NCBI RefSeq assembly: GCF_003096835.1 | Contig: NZ_QENZ01000005.1 | Span: forward strand, 314,669 to 378,668 | Direction: 5' to 3' | Length of the DNA stretch: 64,000 nt | DNA from: Balneicella halophila | GTDB taxonomy: Bacteria > Bacteroidota > Bacteroidia > Bacteroidales > Balneicellaceae | Shown here: positions 47,860 through 56,780 of the stretch, one piece after another | Layout: the number at the start of each line of letters is the position of its first letter | How positions within the stretch are numbered: the stretch's first letter is position 1 | The notes under the pieces: generated by a model | What the model was told of the DNA's origin: nothing | The model's input: the letters and a program-made list of their open reading frames with translations, nothing else | The model's database searches: none | Made by a program: the position numbers and the translations under genes

Positions 47860-49791
47860 ATGTCAAATAACCTTTTTAACTTTAAAGTTACATCTGTGAA
47901 GCCGATTGATATACTGAATAAATACTGGGGATATGATGCTTTTAGAGAGCTTCAAGAACCTATTATTCAGTCAATTCTCTCTGGCAAAGATACCCTAGCA
48001 CTTATGCCCACAGGTGGTGGAAAGTCTATCACTTTTCAAGTTCCAGCCCTGATGCAAGAGGGACTTTGTTTGGTTATAACCCCATTGGTAGCATTGATGA
48101 AAGACCAAGTTCAGGGTTTGAAAAGAAAAGAAATAAAAGCAGAAGCTATTTATACCGGGCTTACTAGAGCAGAGATACAGCAAATTATAAACAGGTGTAT
48201 ATATACTGATATGAAACTGTTGTATGTATCTCCAGAACGAATCGAAGGTCATTATTTTCGACAATATTTGGCAAATATGCCAATATCTATGATTGCCGTT
48301 GATGAGGCACATTGTATCTCACAGTGGGGATATGATTTCCGTCCTTCCTATCTGAAAATTGCAAACATACGCGAACTATTTCCTGATGTTCCTGTTCTGG
48401 CTGTTACCGCCACAGCTACACAGCGGGTTGTTAAAGATATTCAAGAGAAACTAGCATTTAAAGAATCAAATGTTTTTAAGAAAAGCTTTGAGCGTAAAAA
48501 TCTCTCTTATATTGTTAGAACAGTCGAGGATAAATTTCAATACCTTCTAAAGATACTTACTAGAAGCAACGGTTCTGCCATTGTCTATGTACGCAGCCGT
48601 AAAAAAACTAAAGAAATAGCAACGTATTTACAAGATAATGGTATTAGCAGTACTTTTTTTCACGCTGGTCTGCCTGAAGAAGTAAAAACTGTACGACAAC
48701 AAAGTTGGACAGAAAACAAAGTACGGGTTATTGTAGCTACAAATGCCTTCGGAATGGGTATCGACAAACCTGATGTACGAGTTGTAGTGCATATCGATTT
48801 ACCTGATTCCTTAGAAGCTTATTTTCAAGAAGCAGGAAGAGCCGGACGAGACGAACATCCTGCATTTGCCGTTTTACTCTATCACCCTAGCGACAGAGCT
48901 AAGCTTCAAAAACGGATTAGCCAAAAATTCCCAAAAAAGAAAACGGTACGTAAGACTTATACAGCAGTAAGTAACTTTTTAGGATTAATGGAAGGAGAAG
49001 GTGCTAACCAGTCTTTTGCTTTAGATATAGGAAAGTTCGTCACAAAATTTAAATTGAGTTTGTCAGACACCTACAACAGTCTGGCTTTGCTTAAAAATGC
49101 TGGAGCTATTGATTTTATCGAAGAACTTGACAACCCTTCACGTATTTTGTTTCGTATGCAACGAGATGATTTATACTCATTTCAGGTAGCTAATAAAACG
49201 CTTGATAATTTCATAAAACTGCTCTTAAGAATGTACTCAGGTGTTTTTACTGATTACGTTCGAATCAATGAATATAATATTGCTAAAAAAACGAAGCTTA
49301 CCGTTGAACAAGTTAAAACAACACTCATTCTATTAGCTAAAGAAAAAGTGATTTATTATGTTCCAAGGATAAAATCACCTTATATTTTTTATCCTGATGG
49401 ACGAATTCCTGAAAACTATATTAGTCTGGATAAACATGTATATAAAATTCCGAAACAACTTTATCAAGACAAAATCCTCTCGGTTGTAAAATATGCAGAG
49501 CATAAGCATCGTTGTCGCTCTCAAATGCTTTTAGCCTACTTTGATGATTATAGCAGCAAGCCTTGCGGTCATTGTGATGTATGCGTTGCTAAGAAAAAGA
49601 ATTTTCCACCCAATAGCAATGTACAAGCTATTGCTGAAGCAATAACATCAGCTCTAAAAAGTGACCCCATTGCAATAAAAGACTTAGAAATGCAATTTGA
49701 TGATACAGACACTTTTCACTTGGCATTGTTTTGGCTCTTAGACAACAAAAAGATTTGCCTATTCCCCAAAAATCAAGTTGCACTATGCTAA
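47860..49791 (+). CDS. recQ: RecQ-family ATP-dependent DNA helicase
   Basis: 643 residues. Walker A is PTGGGKS (50-56), the DEAH box is 148-151 in VDEAHCISQWGYDFRPSY, and SF2 motifs V-VI are ATNAFGMGIDKPDVR and QEAGRAGRDEH. The RecQ zinc-binding cysteines lie near 545-572 (HRCRSQMLLAY and CGHCDVC). No HRDC domain is obvious after it, so it is a shorter RecQ. It unwinds DNA 3'-to-5' in recombination and fork repair. Its last bases overlap the next gene start by seven. Confidence 0.94.
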   Translation: MSNNLFNFKVTSVKPIDILNKYWGYDAFRELQEPIIQSILSGKDTLALMPTGGGKSITFQVPALMQEGLCLVITPLVALMKDQVQGLKRKEIKAEAIYTGLTRAEIQQIINRCIYTDMKLLYVSPERIEGHYFRQYLANMPISMIAVDEAHCISQWGYDFRPSYLKIANIRELFPDVPVLAVTATATQRVVKDIQEKLAFKESNVFKKSFERKNLSYIVRTVEDKFQYLLKILTRSNGSAIVYVRSRKKTKEIATYLQDNGISSTFFHAGLPEEVKTVRQQSWTENKVRVIVATNAFGMGIDKPDVRVVVHIDLPDSLEAYFQEAGRAGRDEHPAFAVLLYHPSDRAKLQKRISQKFPKKKTVRKTYTAVSNFLGLMEGEGANQSFALDIGKFVTKFKLSLSDTYNSLALLKNAGAIDFIEELDNPSRILFRMQRDDLYSFQVANKTLDNFIKLLLRMYSGVFTDYVRINEYNIAKKTKLTVEQVKTTLILLAKEKVIYYVPRIKSPYIFYPDGRIPENYISLDKHVYKIPKQLYQDKILSVVKYAEHKHRCRSQMLLAYFDDYSSKPCGHCDVCVAKKKNFPPNSNVQAIAEAITSALKSDPIAIKDLEMQFDDTDTFHLALFWLLDNKKICLFPKNQVALC

Positions 49792-51281
49792 GAATCCTCT
49801 CATGTGTATTTTTCATCATCTACAGTTCTGTAGTATTGGGACAGGATATCATTGTACAACGTATGAGCGATAGCATCAATACGCAAGCTGAAGAATATTG
49901 GCCAACGATTTCTGCTGACGGAAACACACTCATATTTAATCGTTTGGTAAATCACAAGGGTCTTGAAAATGAGGATTTTTATTACAGTACGCGTGATAGC
50001 TTGGGTAATTGGTCTAAAGCACAACCTCTAAGTGCTTTAAATACTGAAGAAAATGAGGGTGCACAAACCTTAAGTGCCGATGGTCGTTTCATGGTTTTCA
50101 CCTCATGCAATAATCGAGACAGTTACGGCAGTTGTGATTTATTTTACAGTATCAAGATTGGTGATAATTGGCTACCACCACGAAATCTAGGGAAAGCTAT
50201 TAATACTAAAGCTTGGGAAACACAACCATCATTATCTGCTGATGGCACTGAACTTTATTTTGTGAGTAATAGAAAAGGCGGAAAAGGGGGCATGGATATT
50301 TGGCATAGCAAATTACTCCAAATCGACAACCAAGGTCATATGCACTGGTCAGAGCCTGAAAATTTAAATATTAACACTGCTAAAAGTGAAGTTTCTCCTT
50401 TTATTCATAGTGACAATAAGACCCTCTATTTTTCGTCCAATGGCTACACGAAACAGCCACAATTTGACATTTATATTTCTCGAAAACAAAATAATACCTT
50501 TACCACTCCTGAGAATATTGGTGCACCCATCAACACTTCAGCTGATGAAATAGGACTCGTGGTCAATACCGTTGGGACTACCGCTTATTTTGCATCAAAC
50601 AGAGAGGGAAACAATAAAGACATCTACACCTTTCCATTACCTGCAGCCTACCGACCTGAAAAAGTTCAAATTCTACAAGGAAGAGTTATTAATGCCAAAG
50701 ACAAAAGCCCTCTACTATCCTCAATTACTTTACAATCAGCAACAGATAGCAGTCTAACGTATTATGCGCTTACAGATTTTAAAACTGGTGAATATTTGCT
50801 CTGCCTCACACAGGGAGAAACTTGGCGACTTTCTGCACAGAGCGAAGGATATTTATTTCATAATGAAAACATTGATTTACAGAATCAAGAACTGCCTTAT
50901 GAGTATAAAGATATAGAACTCAAGCCCATAGAGAAAGAAGTAAGAATAGTTTTAAATCATATCTTTTTTGATACAGATAAAGCAACGCTCAAGTCAACTT
51001 CGAAATTAGAATTAGAACATGTAAAGCAACTGCTCAACGCCAATCCTTCATTAAAAATAGAACTTAGTGGACACACTGATAGTCAAGGAAGTAACACACA
51101 CAACCAGCAACTTTCAGAAGCACGCGCCAAAGCTGTTTATGATTGGCTTGTTGCTGAAGGAATTTCACCCGAAAGACTCGCAGCAAAAGGTTATGGCGAG
51201 CACCAACCTGTTGCTACAAATGCCACTGCTGAAGGTCGTGCAAAAAACCGACGTACAGAGTTAAAAGTACTAAGTTTTTAA
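49785..51281 (+). CDS. PD40 beta-propeller / OmpA-domain outer-membrane-associated protein
   Basis: 498 residues from the ATG at 49785 (MLRILSCVFFIIYSSVVLGQ, a signal peptide). The longer frame starting at 49731 lies inside recQ and adds a charged stretch before the signal. PD40/WD40-like repeats (PTISADGNTLIF, QPSLSADGTELYFVS, YFSSNGY) fill about 35-290. A carboxypeptidase-regulatory beta domain follows (about 300-380), then a C-terminal OmpA peptidoglycan-binding domain (about 390-498, FFDTDKATLKSTSKLEL and GHTDSQGS). Similar proteins stabilise the murein-outer membrane link. It overlaps recQ by seven bases. Confidence 0.9.
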   Translation: MLRILSCVFFIIYSSVVLGQDIIVQRMSDSINTQAEEYWPTISADGNTLIFNRLVNHKGLENEDFYYSTRDSLGNWSKAQPLSALNTEENEGAQTLSADGRFMVFTSCNNRDSYGSCDLFYSIKIGDNWLPPRNLGKAINTKAWETQPSLSADGTELYFVSNRKGGKGGMDIWHSKLLQIDNQGHMHWSEPENLNINTAKSEVSPFIHSDNKTLYFSSNGYTKQPQFDIYISRKQNNTFTTPENIGAPINTSADEIGLVVNTVGTTAYFASNREGNNKDIYTFPLPAAYRPEKVQILQGRVINAKDKSPLLSSITLQSATDSSLTYYALTDFKTGEYLLCLTQGETWRLSAQSEGYLFHNENIDLQNQELPYEYKDIELKPIEKEVRIVLNHIFFDTDKATLKSTSKLELEHVKQLLNANPSLKIELSGHTDSQGSNTHNQQLSEARAKAVYDWLVAEGISPERLAAKGYGEHQPVATNATAEGRAKNRRTELKVLSF

Positions 51282-51286
51282 GATTT

Positions 51287-52324
51287 TTAGAGAGATAAGA
51301 TATGATGAAATTGTTTTTCAGCTCCTTCAGTCTCAAAGGCAACTTTTATAGGTATATAATAAAAATATGATGCTAATTTAGTACCAGAGATTAATGGCAA
51401 CAACTTAACCTTGTCTTTTTCTGTGGTTAAAATGATTTTTTGAGTTGTTTTTACCTTCTCAAATTCTTCTTGAATTTTTAATAAATCTTTTTTAAGAAAA
51501 TCATAATGGTCAGGATAAGGTAAATGGTGAACAGTAGTTTCTCTGTCATGCAAATAGTCTAGCAGAGGCATCGGATTAGCAATGCCTGTAACTAATAGCA
51601 ATGCCAAGTTTTTTAAAGATTTATCAAGAGGCACACCTTTATATGAATGCAAACTACCATATTCGAAATGAGTAAAGAAAAGAGGTGAAACAACTCTGTT
51701 TTTATGGACAATTTGAGTTTTTTCTTTATCTGAAGGTATTTTGGGACATTTTGTAACCAATACAATATCAGCTCGTTTTAATGCTCTTCTACCCTCTCTC
51801 AAATTACCTGTTGGCAAAAAACAGTCATCGTAAGGCATCCGATTGTAATCAATCAAAACAATAGATTTGCTCGGTTTTACTGCTCTATGCTGGAAGGCAT
51901 CATCTAATAAGATTAAATTATATCCTGCTTTTTGTAATACTTCAATACCATGGACTCTTTTCTCGTCAACGGCGAAAGTAATCTCAGGAAACTTTAATTT
52001 CATTTGTAGTGGTTCATCGCCTACTTGCTTAGCATTATCATCGAGATTCACATACCGAAATCCTTTTGTTTTTCGTCCATACCCACGACTTAATACAGCA
52101 ATTTTATAATCTTGTTTATACTTGTGTATAAGATATTCTACGTGCGGTGTTTTACCAGTACCGCCTACGGTTATATTTCCAACACAAACAACTGGAGTAG
52201 AAAAAGATTTTGATTTAAAAATTCCTAAATCATAAAATCGATTTCTAATAAAAAAAATAAGTCCATAGAGCCATGAGAACGGAAATAAAACAGACCTCAA
52301 AGTATCTATGGACTTAGATTTCAT
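51287..52324 (-). CDS. lpxK: Tetraacyldisaccharide 4'-kinase
   Basis: 345 residues of the LpxK family: a membrane-associated N-terminus (SWLYGLIFFIRNRFYDLG) and a Walker A loop GGTGKT at 54-59 in VGNITVGGTGKTPHVEYL. The substrate-binding DEPLQMK and DDAFQHRAVKPSKSIVLID follow. It phosphorylates the lipid A disaccharide at the inner membrane. The gene converges tail-to-tail with the PD40 gene at a five-base gap. It follows sppA by 14 bases. Confidence 0.96.
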   Translation of the reverse strand: MKSKSIDTLRSVLFPFSWLYGLIFFIRNRFYDLGIFKSKSFSTPVVCVGNITVGGTGKTPHVEYLIHKYKQDYKIAVLSRGYGRKTKGFRYVNLDDNAKQVGDEPLQMKLKFPEITFAVDEKRVHGIEVLQKAGYNLILLDDAFQHRAVKPSKSIVLIDYNRMPYDDCFLPTGNLREGRRALKRADIVLVTKCPKIPSDKEKTQIVHKNRVVSPLFFTHFEYGSLHSYKGVPLDKSLKNLALLLVTGIANPMPLLDYLHDRETTVHHLPYPDHYDFLKKDLLKIQEEFEKVKTTQKIILTTEKDKVKLLPLISGTKLASYFYYIPIKVAFETEGAEKQFHHILSL

Positions 52325-52338
52325 AAATCAACTGAATA

Positions 52339-54147
52339 TTAATGTGCTGACAGTTCGTAAGGCAATCTAGCTTGAATACCCTCAAAAGACATGACGTCTT
52401 GCACTTGTTTATAATAAGTATAATTTGAACCTAATTCATTTTTCAATAACGCAATTCTACTTTGATTGCTAAGAGTTTCAATAAATTCTTGAAATGGATC
52501 TTTCTTTTTAGGATACATATGGATGCGTGCTTTCCCTTCAATGTTTGCCATTCTTTTAGCTACATCAATAGCATCAACCAAACCGCCAAATTTATCAACT
52601 AAACCAATTTCTTTAGCATCTCTACCTATCCAAACGCGACCTTGCCCGATTTCATCAACTTGTTCTTTGGTCATATTTCTGCCCTCTGCCACATGACTAA
52701 TGAAAACATCATAAACATCTTCAACGCTTTCTTGAATAATATTACGTTCAAAATCTGTCAACCTACGTGAAGCAATTGGCAATGATGCTCCCCCGCCAAA
52801 GTTTGAATGTTCGTTCGTTCCATAACTATCTAACCTTATTCCAATTTTATCTTCAACTAACTCTTTTCCTGTAAAAAACAGTCCAAAGACACCGATAGAC
52901 CCTGTAATTGTAGTAGGCTCGGCAACAATAGTATCAGCAGCACATGCGATATAATAACCTCCGGAAGCTGCAACATTTCCAAATGAAACAACCACAGGTT
53001 TTTCCTCCTTCAACAATTTCATTTCACGGAGAATATACTCAGAAACTAAAGCACTTCCACCTGGCGAATTTACACGTAACACTACAGCTTTTATGTCATC
53101 ATCTTTACGAACATCAGCGATAACTTCAGCTAACTCTGGTGTAATTCCATTTCCTAAATCTGCGATTTCTCCTTCTGCATAAATGACAGCGATATCATCA
53201 TCTTTACCAATTTTATCTTCTGATTTTACATTTACCTTCTTATAATCAGACAGACTGATATATTCTATTTTTTTATCTTTTTTCTTATCATCTTTAGAAG
53301 ACTTTATACCTAATTTGTTTTTAAGGAATGCTGTAAATTCGTCAGGATGATAAAGTGCATCAACTAAATGGTATTTCAATGCTGTTTCAGGATTGCGAAT
53401 TGTCAAATCATCAGCCCATTGATTAAGCTGTTCAGTTGAAATGCTCCGTGAAGCTGAAACATCTGTAAGAAAGTCATTCCATAGTGAATTCACATATTTC
53501 ATGGTTTGTTCCCTATTTTCTGGACTCATCTCTGTTAACATAAAAGGCTCAACAGCTGCTTTGAATTTTCCATGCCGAATAATCTCCGGTTCAACACCAA
53601 TTTTTTCAAACATTATTGGGAAGAAAGGCATCGACCCTCCAAATCCATTAATCATAATTCCCCCTTGTGGATGCATAAACACGCTATCAGCTACTGAAGA
53701 TAGCCAATAACCATTCTGCGAATAACCTTGCTTGTTGTAAGCATAAACGAACTTACCCGCTTCTTTAAATTCCTCCAGCTTGTTACGTATCTCTTTTAAA
53801 AAGCCCGTACCTCCATAATTACCAATCACTTGAGGTGCTTTTAGCACAATTCCTTCTATGCGGTCATCATCTTTTGCTTTCTCGATACTTAATAGGATAG
53901 AATTTAAACTTATTGCCGATTCTGAGGCAAAAGGACCAAAATCCATTCCGGAAAAGGGATTATTTTCAACACGATCTTTTATTTCCTTTGTGAAATCAAG
54001 TGTGAGTACACTGTTCTTCTTTACTTTGACTTCATTGTCAGACATAGAACCGATAACTGCAAAAAACATTATCATCAGAAAGAACAGGAGGAAGATTCCT
54101 ATCATGCTTCCCAAGATAGCTGCTATTAAATTTCTTAAAAATTTCAT
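52339..54147 (-). CDS. sppA: Signal peptide peptidase SppA (67K type)
   Basis: 602 residues with an N-terminal membrane anchor (about 8-32) and two tandem SppA domains. The Lys of the Ser-Lys dyad is K196 (HGKFKAAVEPF) in the N-terminal domain, and the nucleophile S395 (GNVAASGGYY) lies in the C-terminal domain, as in the E. coli enzyme. It digests cleaved signal peptides in the membrane. It begins the sppA-lpxK pair. Confidence 0.95.
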   Translation of the reverse strand: MKFLRNLIAAILGSMIGIFLLFFLMIMFFAVIGSMSDNEVKVKKNSVLTLDFTKEIKDRVENNPFSGMDFGPFASESAISLNSILLSIEKAKDDDRIEGIVLKAPQVIGNYGGTGFLKEIRNKLEEFKEAGKFVYAYNKQGYSQNGYWLSSVADSVFMHPQGGIMINGFGGSMPFFPIMFEKIGVEPEIIRHGKFKAAVEPFMLTEMSPENREQTMKYVNSLWNDFLTDVSASRSISTEQLNQWADDLTIRNPETALKYHLVDALYHPDEFTAFLKNKLGIKSSKDDKKKDKKIEYISLSDYKKVNVKSEDKIGKDDDIAVIYAEGEIADLGNGITPELAEVIADVRKDDDIKAVVLRVNSPGGSALVSEYILREMKLLKEEKPVVVSFGNVAASGGYYIACAADTIVAEPTTITGSIGVFGLFFTGKELVEDKIGIRLDSYGTNEHSNFGGGASLPIASRRLTDFERNIIQESVEDVYDVFISHVAEGRNMTKEQVDEIGQGRVWIGRDAKEIGLVDKFGGLVDAIDVAKRMANIEGKARIHMYPKKKDPFQEFIETLSNQSRIALLKNELGSNYTYYKQVQDVMSFEGIQARLPYELSAH

Positions 54148-54188
54148 TGTTTTAGTATTTTTGTTGTAAATTTAGTTAATTCATAAAT

Positions 54189-54683
54189 ATGTATCAATTT
54201 TCTCATACGGCATTTCTTCTTTTAGGTTCTAATCAGGGTGATAGAAAACTATACCTTAAAAATGCGGTATGCTCTATTAGTAGCACATGTGGTGATATTG
54301 TTACACAATCTTCCTATTTTTTTTCTGAGTCTTGGGGATATGAGGATGAAAATTATATAAACCTAGCGATTGAACTTCGCACAGAATTATCCCCAACTGA
54401 ACTCTTAAAAGCAACACAGCTCATTGAAAAAGACTTAGGCAGAACATCTAAAACGACTGACCAGTATGAGGCTCGCCCTATAGATATTGATATTCTGTTT
54501 TATGATGAAATAACTTTAGCTACAGAGCAGTTGATACTACCACATCCAAGATTGCATCTGCGTAATTTTGTTATACAACCGCTCCAAGAAATAGCTCCAA
54601 ACTTCATTCACCCTGTTTTGCATCAATCAATTACCGAATTAGCAAAAAACAGTACTGATGATGGCAAAGTCTGGAGAGAGTAA
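54189..54683 (+). CDS. folK: 2-amino-4-hydroxy-6-hydroxymethyldihydropteridine pyrophosphokinase
   Basis: 164 residues of HPPK: LLLGSNQGDRKLYL (pterin/ATP loop, about 10-23), YFFSESWGYEDENYINLAIEL, and the ATP-magnesium motif RPIDIDILFYDE (about 94-105) with PHPRLHLRNFVIQPL. It attaches pyrophosphate to the pterin in folate synthesis. It is a single gene divergent from sppA. Confidence 0.96.
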   Translation: MYQFSHTAFLLLGSNQGDRKLYLKNAVCSISSTCGDIVTQSSYFFSESWGYEDENYINLAIELRTELSPTELLKATQLIEKDLGRTSKTTDQYEARPIDIDILFYDEITLATEQLILPHPRLHLRNFVIQPLQEIAPNFIHPVLHQSITELAKNSTDDGKVWRE

Positions 54684-54759
54684 GTTTTTTCAACAAGAGT
54701 AAGCACTCTTTCATCTCATGTCTTTCCGAATCTCAATTTATATGTGATAGTAGTAGCGA

Positions 54760-54829
54760 GAGATTCTTTGCGTTGCTTAGAATGAAGACTTCTTTTATTT
54801 CTTATCATCCTGACGATAGGCTGGATCTC
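54760..54829. repeat. REP-like imperfect palindrome
   Basis: A left arm GAGATTCTTTGCGTTGCTTA followed by GAATGA pairs imperfectly with a right arm TCATCCTGACGATAGGCTGG followed by ATCTC. The outer GAGAT/ATCTC and the inner AGAATGA/TCATCCT ends match, with mismatches between. This type of sequence is familiar from Bacteroidota intergenic repeats. Confidence 0.45.
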
Positions 54830-55044
54830 TTTGCTTATACATTCATTTGGACTTGAACTCAAATCAAAAATTCAAAACGGTAAAAGCTTATGCTAACAAC
54901 AAATATTCCCTTCAATTTTACAAAATATGGAAAACCAATCCAAATTACATTTTTACCTTTATAAGTTCCCTGCTCAAACCTGTACTTTTCCAAATCCATC
55001 ATTACGCATTATATATATCAGATGCTAAAGATACATTAAATACG

Positions 55045-55170
55045 CAACAACCGTTACACAAAATGCGCATATGAAATATTCTCATAGACGCCTGATAATC
55101 AATAAAAATACAAAATTTCAACAATTATGCATATATTTTAGAGGAATTGCGTATATTTGTGTGTTGTGTG
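55045..55170. repeat. Degenerate palindrome at the island edge (E0)
   Basis: The left arm CAACAACCGTTACACAAAAT followed by GCGCATATG pairs loosely with a right arm GCGTATATTTGTGTGTTGTG. The outer CAAC/GTTG and inner GCG/CGC ends recall the other palindromes of this island, but the middle is poorly matched. Its reversed right arm also resembles the left arm of E1 (ACACACAACA and TATACG). It may be a worn-out end site. Confidence 0.35.
55152..55159 (+). promoter_or_regulatory. Possible -7 promoter element for the VIT-TSUP pair
   Basis: TATATTTG matches TAnnTTTG and lies 41 bases before the ATG at 55200, within the right arm of the E0 palindrome. No -33 element was identified. Confidence 0.4.
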
Positions 55171-55199
55171 TAATTAGAAAAAAAACAAAAACATCCATA

Positions 55200-55913
55200 A
55201 TGACAGATAAAAAAGAAGAAATAGACGATTATTTAGACAATCATTATATTCATCGAAGTAATTGGTTAAGAGCAGCTGTTCTTGGAGCAAATGACGGAAT
55301 TTTATCAACCGCAAGTCTTGCAATTGGTGTAGCTGCTGCCAGCGATGTACGAGAACCAATTATTTTGGCAACCTTGGCGGGGTTGGTTGCGGGGGCATTA
55401 TCAATGGCAGCAGGGGAATATGTTTCGGTAAGTTCTCAAACAGATATTGAAAGTGCGGATATTGAGCGGGAAAAACAAGAATTAAAAGAAATGCCCGAAG
55501 TAGAATTAAAACGATTAGCCGAAATTTATGAAAAAAGAGGATTGAAGAAAGAAACAGCATTAATCGTAGCCAAAGAACTTACAGAAAAAGATGCATTAGG
55601 CGCACACATAAGAGATGAATTGGGACTAAATGAAATAAGTCAAGCTAAACCCATTCAAGCCGCTTTTGCTTCAGGTGCAGCCTTTACTGTTGGAGGAATA
55701 CTTCCTCTTTTGGTAGCCCTCTTTTTACCACTAAAAAACATGGAATACTACCTATATGTATTCGCAATTATTTTTCTAATTATTTTAGGAGCATTAGCTG
55801 CAAAAACAGGCGGCTCAAGTATAGGTAGGGCAATTATTAGAATTACATTTTGGGGAACAATTGCAATGGGACTTACGGCATTAGTTGGTTACCTATTTGG
55901 GGTAAGCGTATAA
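55200..55913 (+). CDS. VIT1/CCC1-family metal transporter
   Basis: 237 residues from the ATG at 55200 (MTDKKEEIDDYLDNHYIHRS); the longer upstream frame is not family-like. The VIT signature LRAAVLGANDGILSTASLAIGVAAA is followed by a cytoplasmic metal-binding helical hairpin rich in Glu (EKQELKEMPEVELKRLAEIYEKRG, in pieces) and three C-terminal membrane segments. About five membrane segments are predicted in total. Relatives export or store Fe2+ or Mn2+. It is 12 bases upstream of the TSUP gene, with which it forms a module. Confidence 0.88.
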   Translation: MTDKKEEIDDYLDNHYIHRSNWLRAAVLGANDGILSTASLAIGVAAASDVREPIILATLAGLVAGALSMAAGEYVSVSSQTDIESADIEREKQELKEMPEVELKRLAEIYEKRGLKKETALIVAKELTEKDALGAHIRDELGLNEISQAKPIQAAFASGAAFTVGGILPLLVALFLPLKNMEYYLYVFAIIFLIILGALAAKTGGSSIGRAIIRITFWGTIAMGLTALVGYLFGVSV

Positions 55914-55925
55914 ATACTATCTGAC

Positions 55926-56669
55926 ATGAATTTTAGAGACATAAGTTATATCTTTTTACTGTTGGCAATGCTTGCAGAGATTCTTGGTACTATAGGGGGA
56001 TTTGGTTCCTCCGTTTTTTTTGTTCCAATTGCCAATTTTTACTTCGACTTCCAATCTGTTTTAGGTTTGACAGCCATCTATCATTTGTCAAGTAATGTTA
56101 GTAAAATCGTTTTGTTTAAAAAGGGAATAGATAAACGACTTTTGTTTAATATTGGAATACCGTCGGTCATATTTGTCATTATTGGTGGGTTTTTAACAAA
56201 ATATGTTAATAGTCAGTATTTAGAAATTATTCTTGGAGTCTTCTTGGTAGGATTTAGCCTGCTATTTTTAATAAAAAAGAATCTAATCATAAAACCAAAC
56301 AACAAAAATGCCATCACAGGCGGAATTTTGTCCGGTTTTTCAGCAGGACTTTTAGGTACTGGCGGGGCAATAAGAGGGCTAACAATGGCAGCTTTTAATT
56401 TAGAAAAAAGTGTTTTCATTGCAACATCAGCCTTTATTGATTTCCTTATCGATTTTACAAGAACTTTCGTTTATTTCCAAAATGGATACATCCACAAGCA
56501 CGATATTATTTACCTACCATTTCTAATAGTAATTGGATTTGTCGGGACAATGATTGGTAAGCGTATCTTGACCTATATACCACAAGATAAGTTTAAAAAG
56601 ATTTCACTTACTTTGATATTAATTATTGGCATAGTGACCGTACTACCTAAACTGATGAATTGGGGATAA
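55926..56669 (+). CDS. TSUP (TauE/SafE)-family permease
   Basis: 247 residues with seven or eight membrane segments. The first (ILGTIGGFGSSVFFVPIANFYF) carries the GGFGSS motif, and the internal repeat motif GFSAGLLGTGGAIRGLTMAAF is in the second half. TSUP proteins move organosulfur anions or sulfite across the membrane; the substrate here is unknown. It is the second gene of the VIT-TSUP module and ends just before the E1 palindrome. Confidence 0.85.
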   Translation: MNFRDISYIFLLLAMLAEILGTIGGFGSSVFFVPIANFYFDFQSVLGLTAIYHLSSNVSKIVLFKKGIDKRLLFNIGIPSVIFVIIGGFLTKYVNSQYLEIILGVFLVGFSLLFLIKKNLIIKPNNKNAITGGILSGFSAGLLGTGGAIRGLTMAAFNLEKSVFIATSAFIDFLIDFTRTFVYFQNGYIHKHDIIYLPFLIVIGFVGTMIGKRILTYIPQDKFKKISLTLILIIGIVTVLPKLMNWG

Positions 56670-56684
56670 AAATTAAAAACTACA

Positions 56685-56750
56685 CACAACAATGTATATA
56701 CGTCCATCCCTCCCATACGGTCGGCACGGCGCATATACGGGGACGTTGGC
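56685..56750. repeat. attC-like palindrome E1 between the VIT-TSUP and AraC-DHFR modules
   Basis: Left arm CAACAATGTATATACG, right arm GCATATACGGGGACGTTGG. The outer CAAC/GTTG pair and the inner GTATAT/ATATAC pair match, with unequal spacers (2 bases versus 6) that would bulge from one side. This is the shortest of the family. Confidence 0.5.
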
Positions 56751-56780
56751 ATTCATATTAAAGCAACATCCGAAAATTGA

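Larger units (their letters stand above)
54684..55199. other. Core/accessory junction gap
   Basis: A 516-base stretch between folK and the VIT gene. It contains a REP-like palindrome at 54760-54829 and a degenerate arm pair at 55045-55170. A 75-codon open frame near 54847 has no start of quality or family resemblance and is not called. The switch from core genes to palindrome-separated modules happens here. Confidence 0.6.

Noticed and set aside
54847-55074. 75-codon open frame between folK and the VIT gene
   Set aside because: Non-ATG start, no family resemblance, composition like non-coding DNA, and it runs into the degenerate palindrome.
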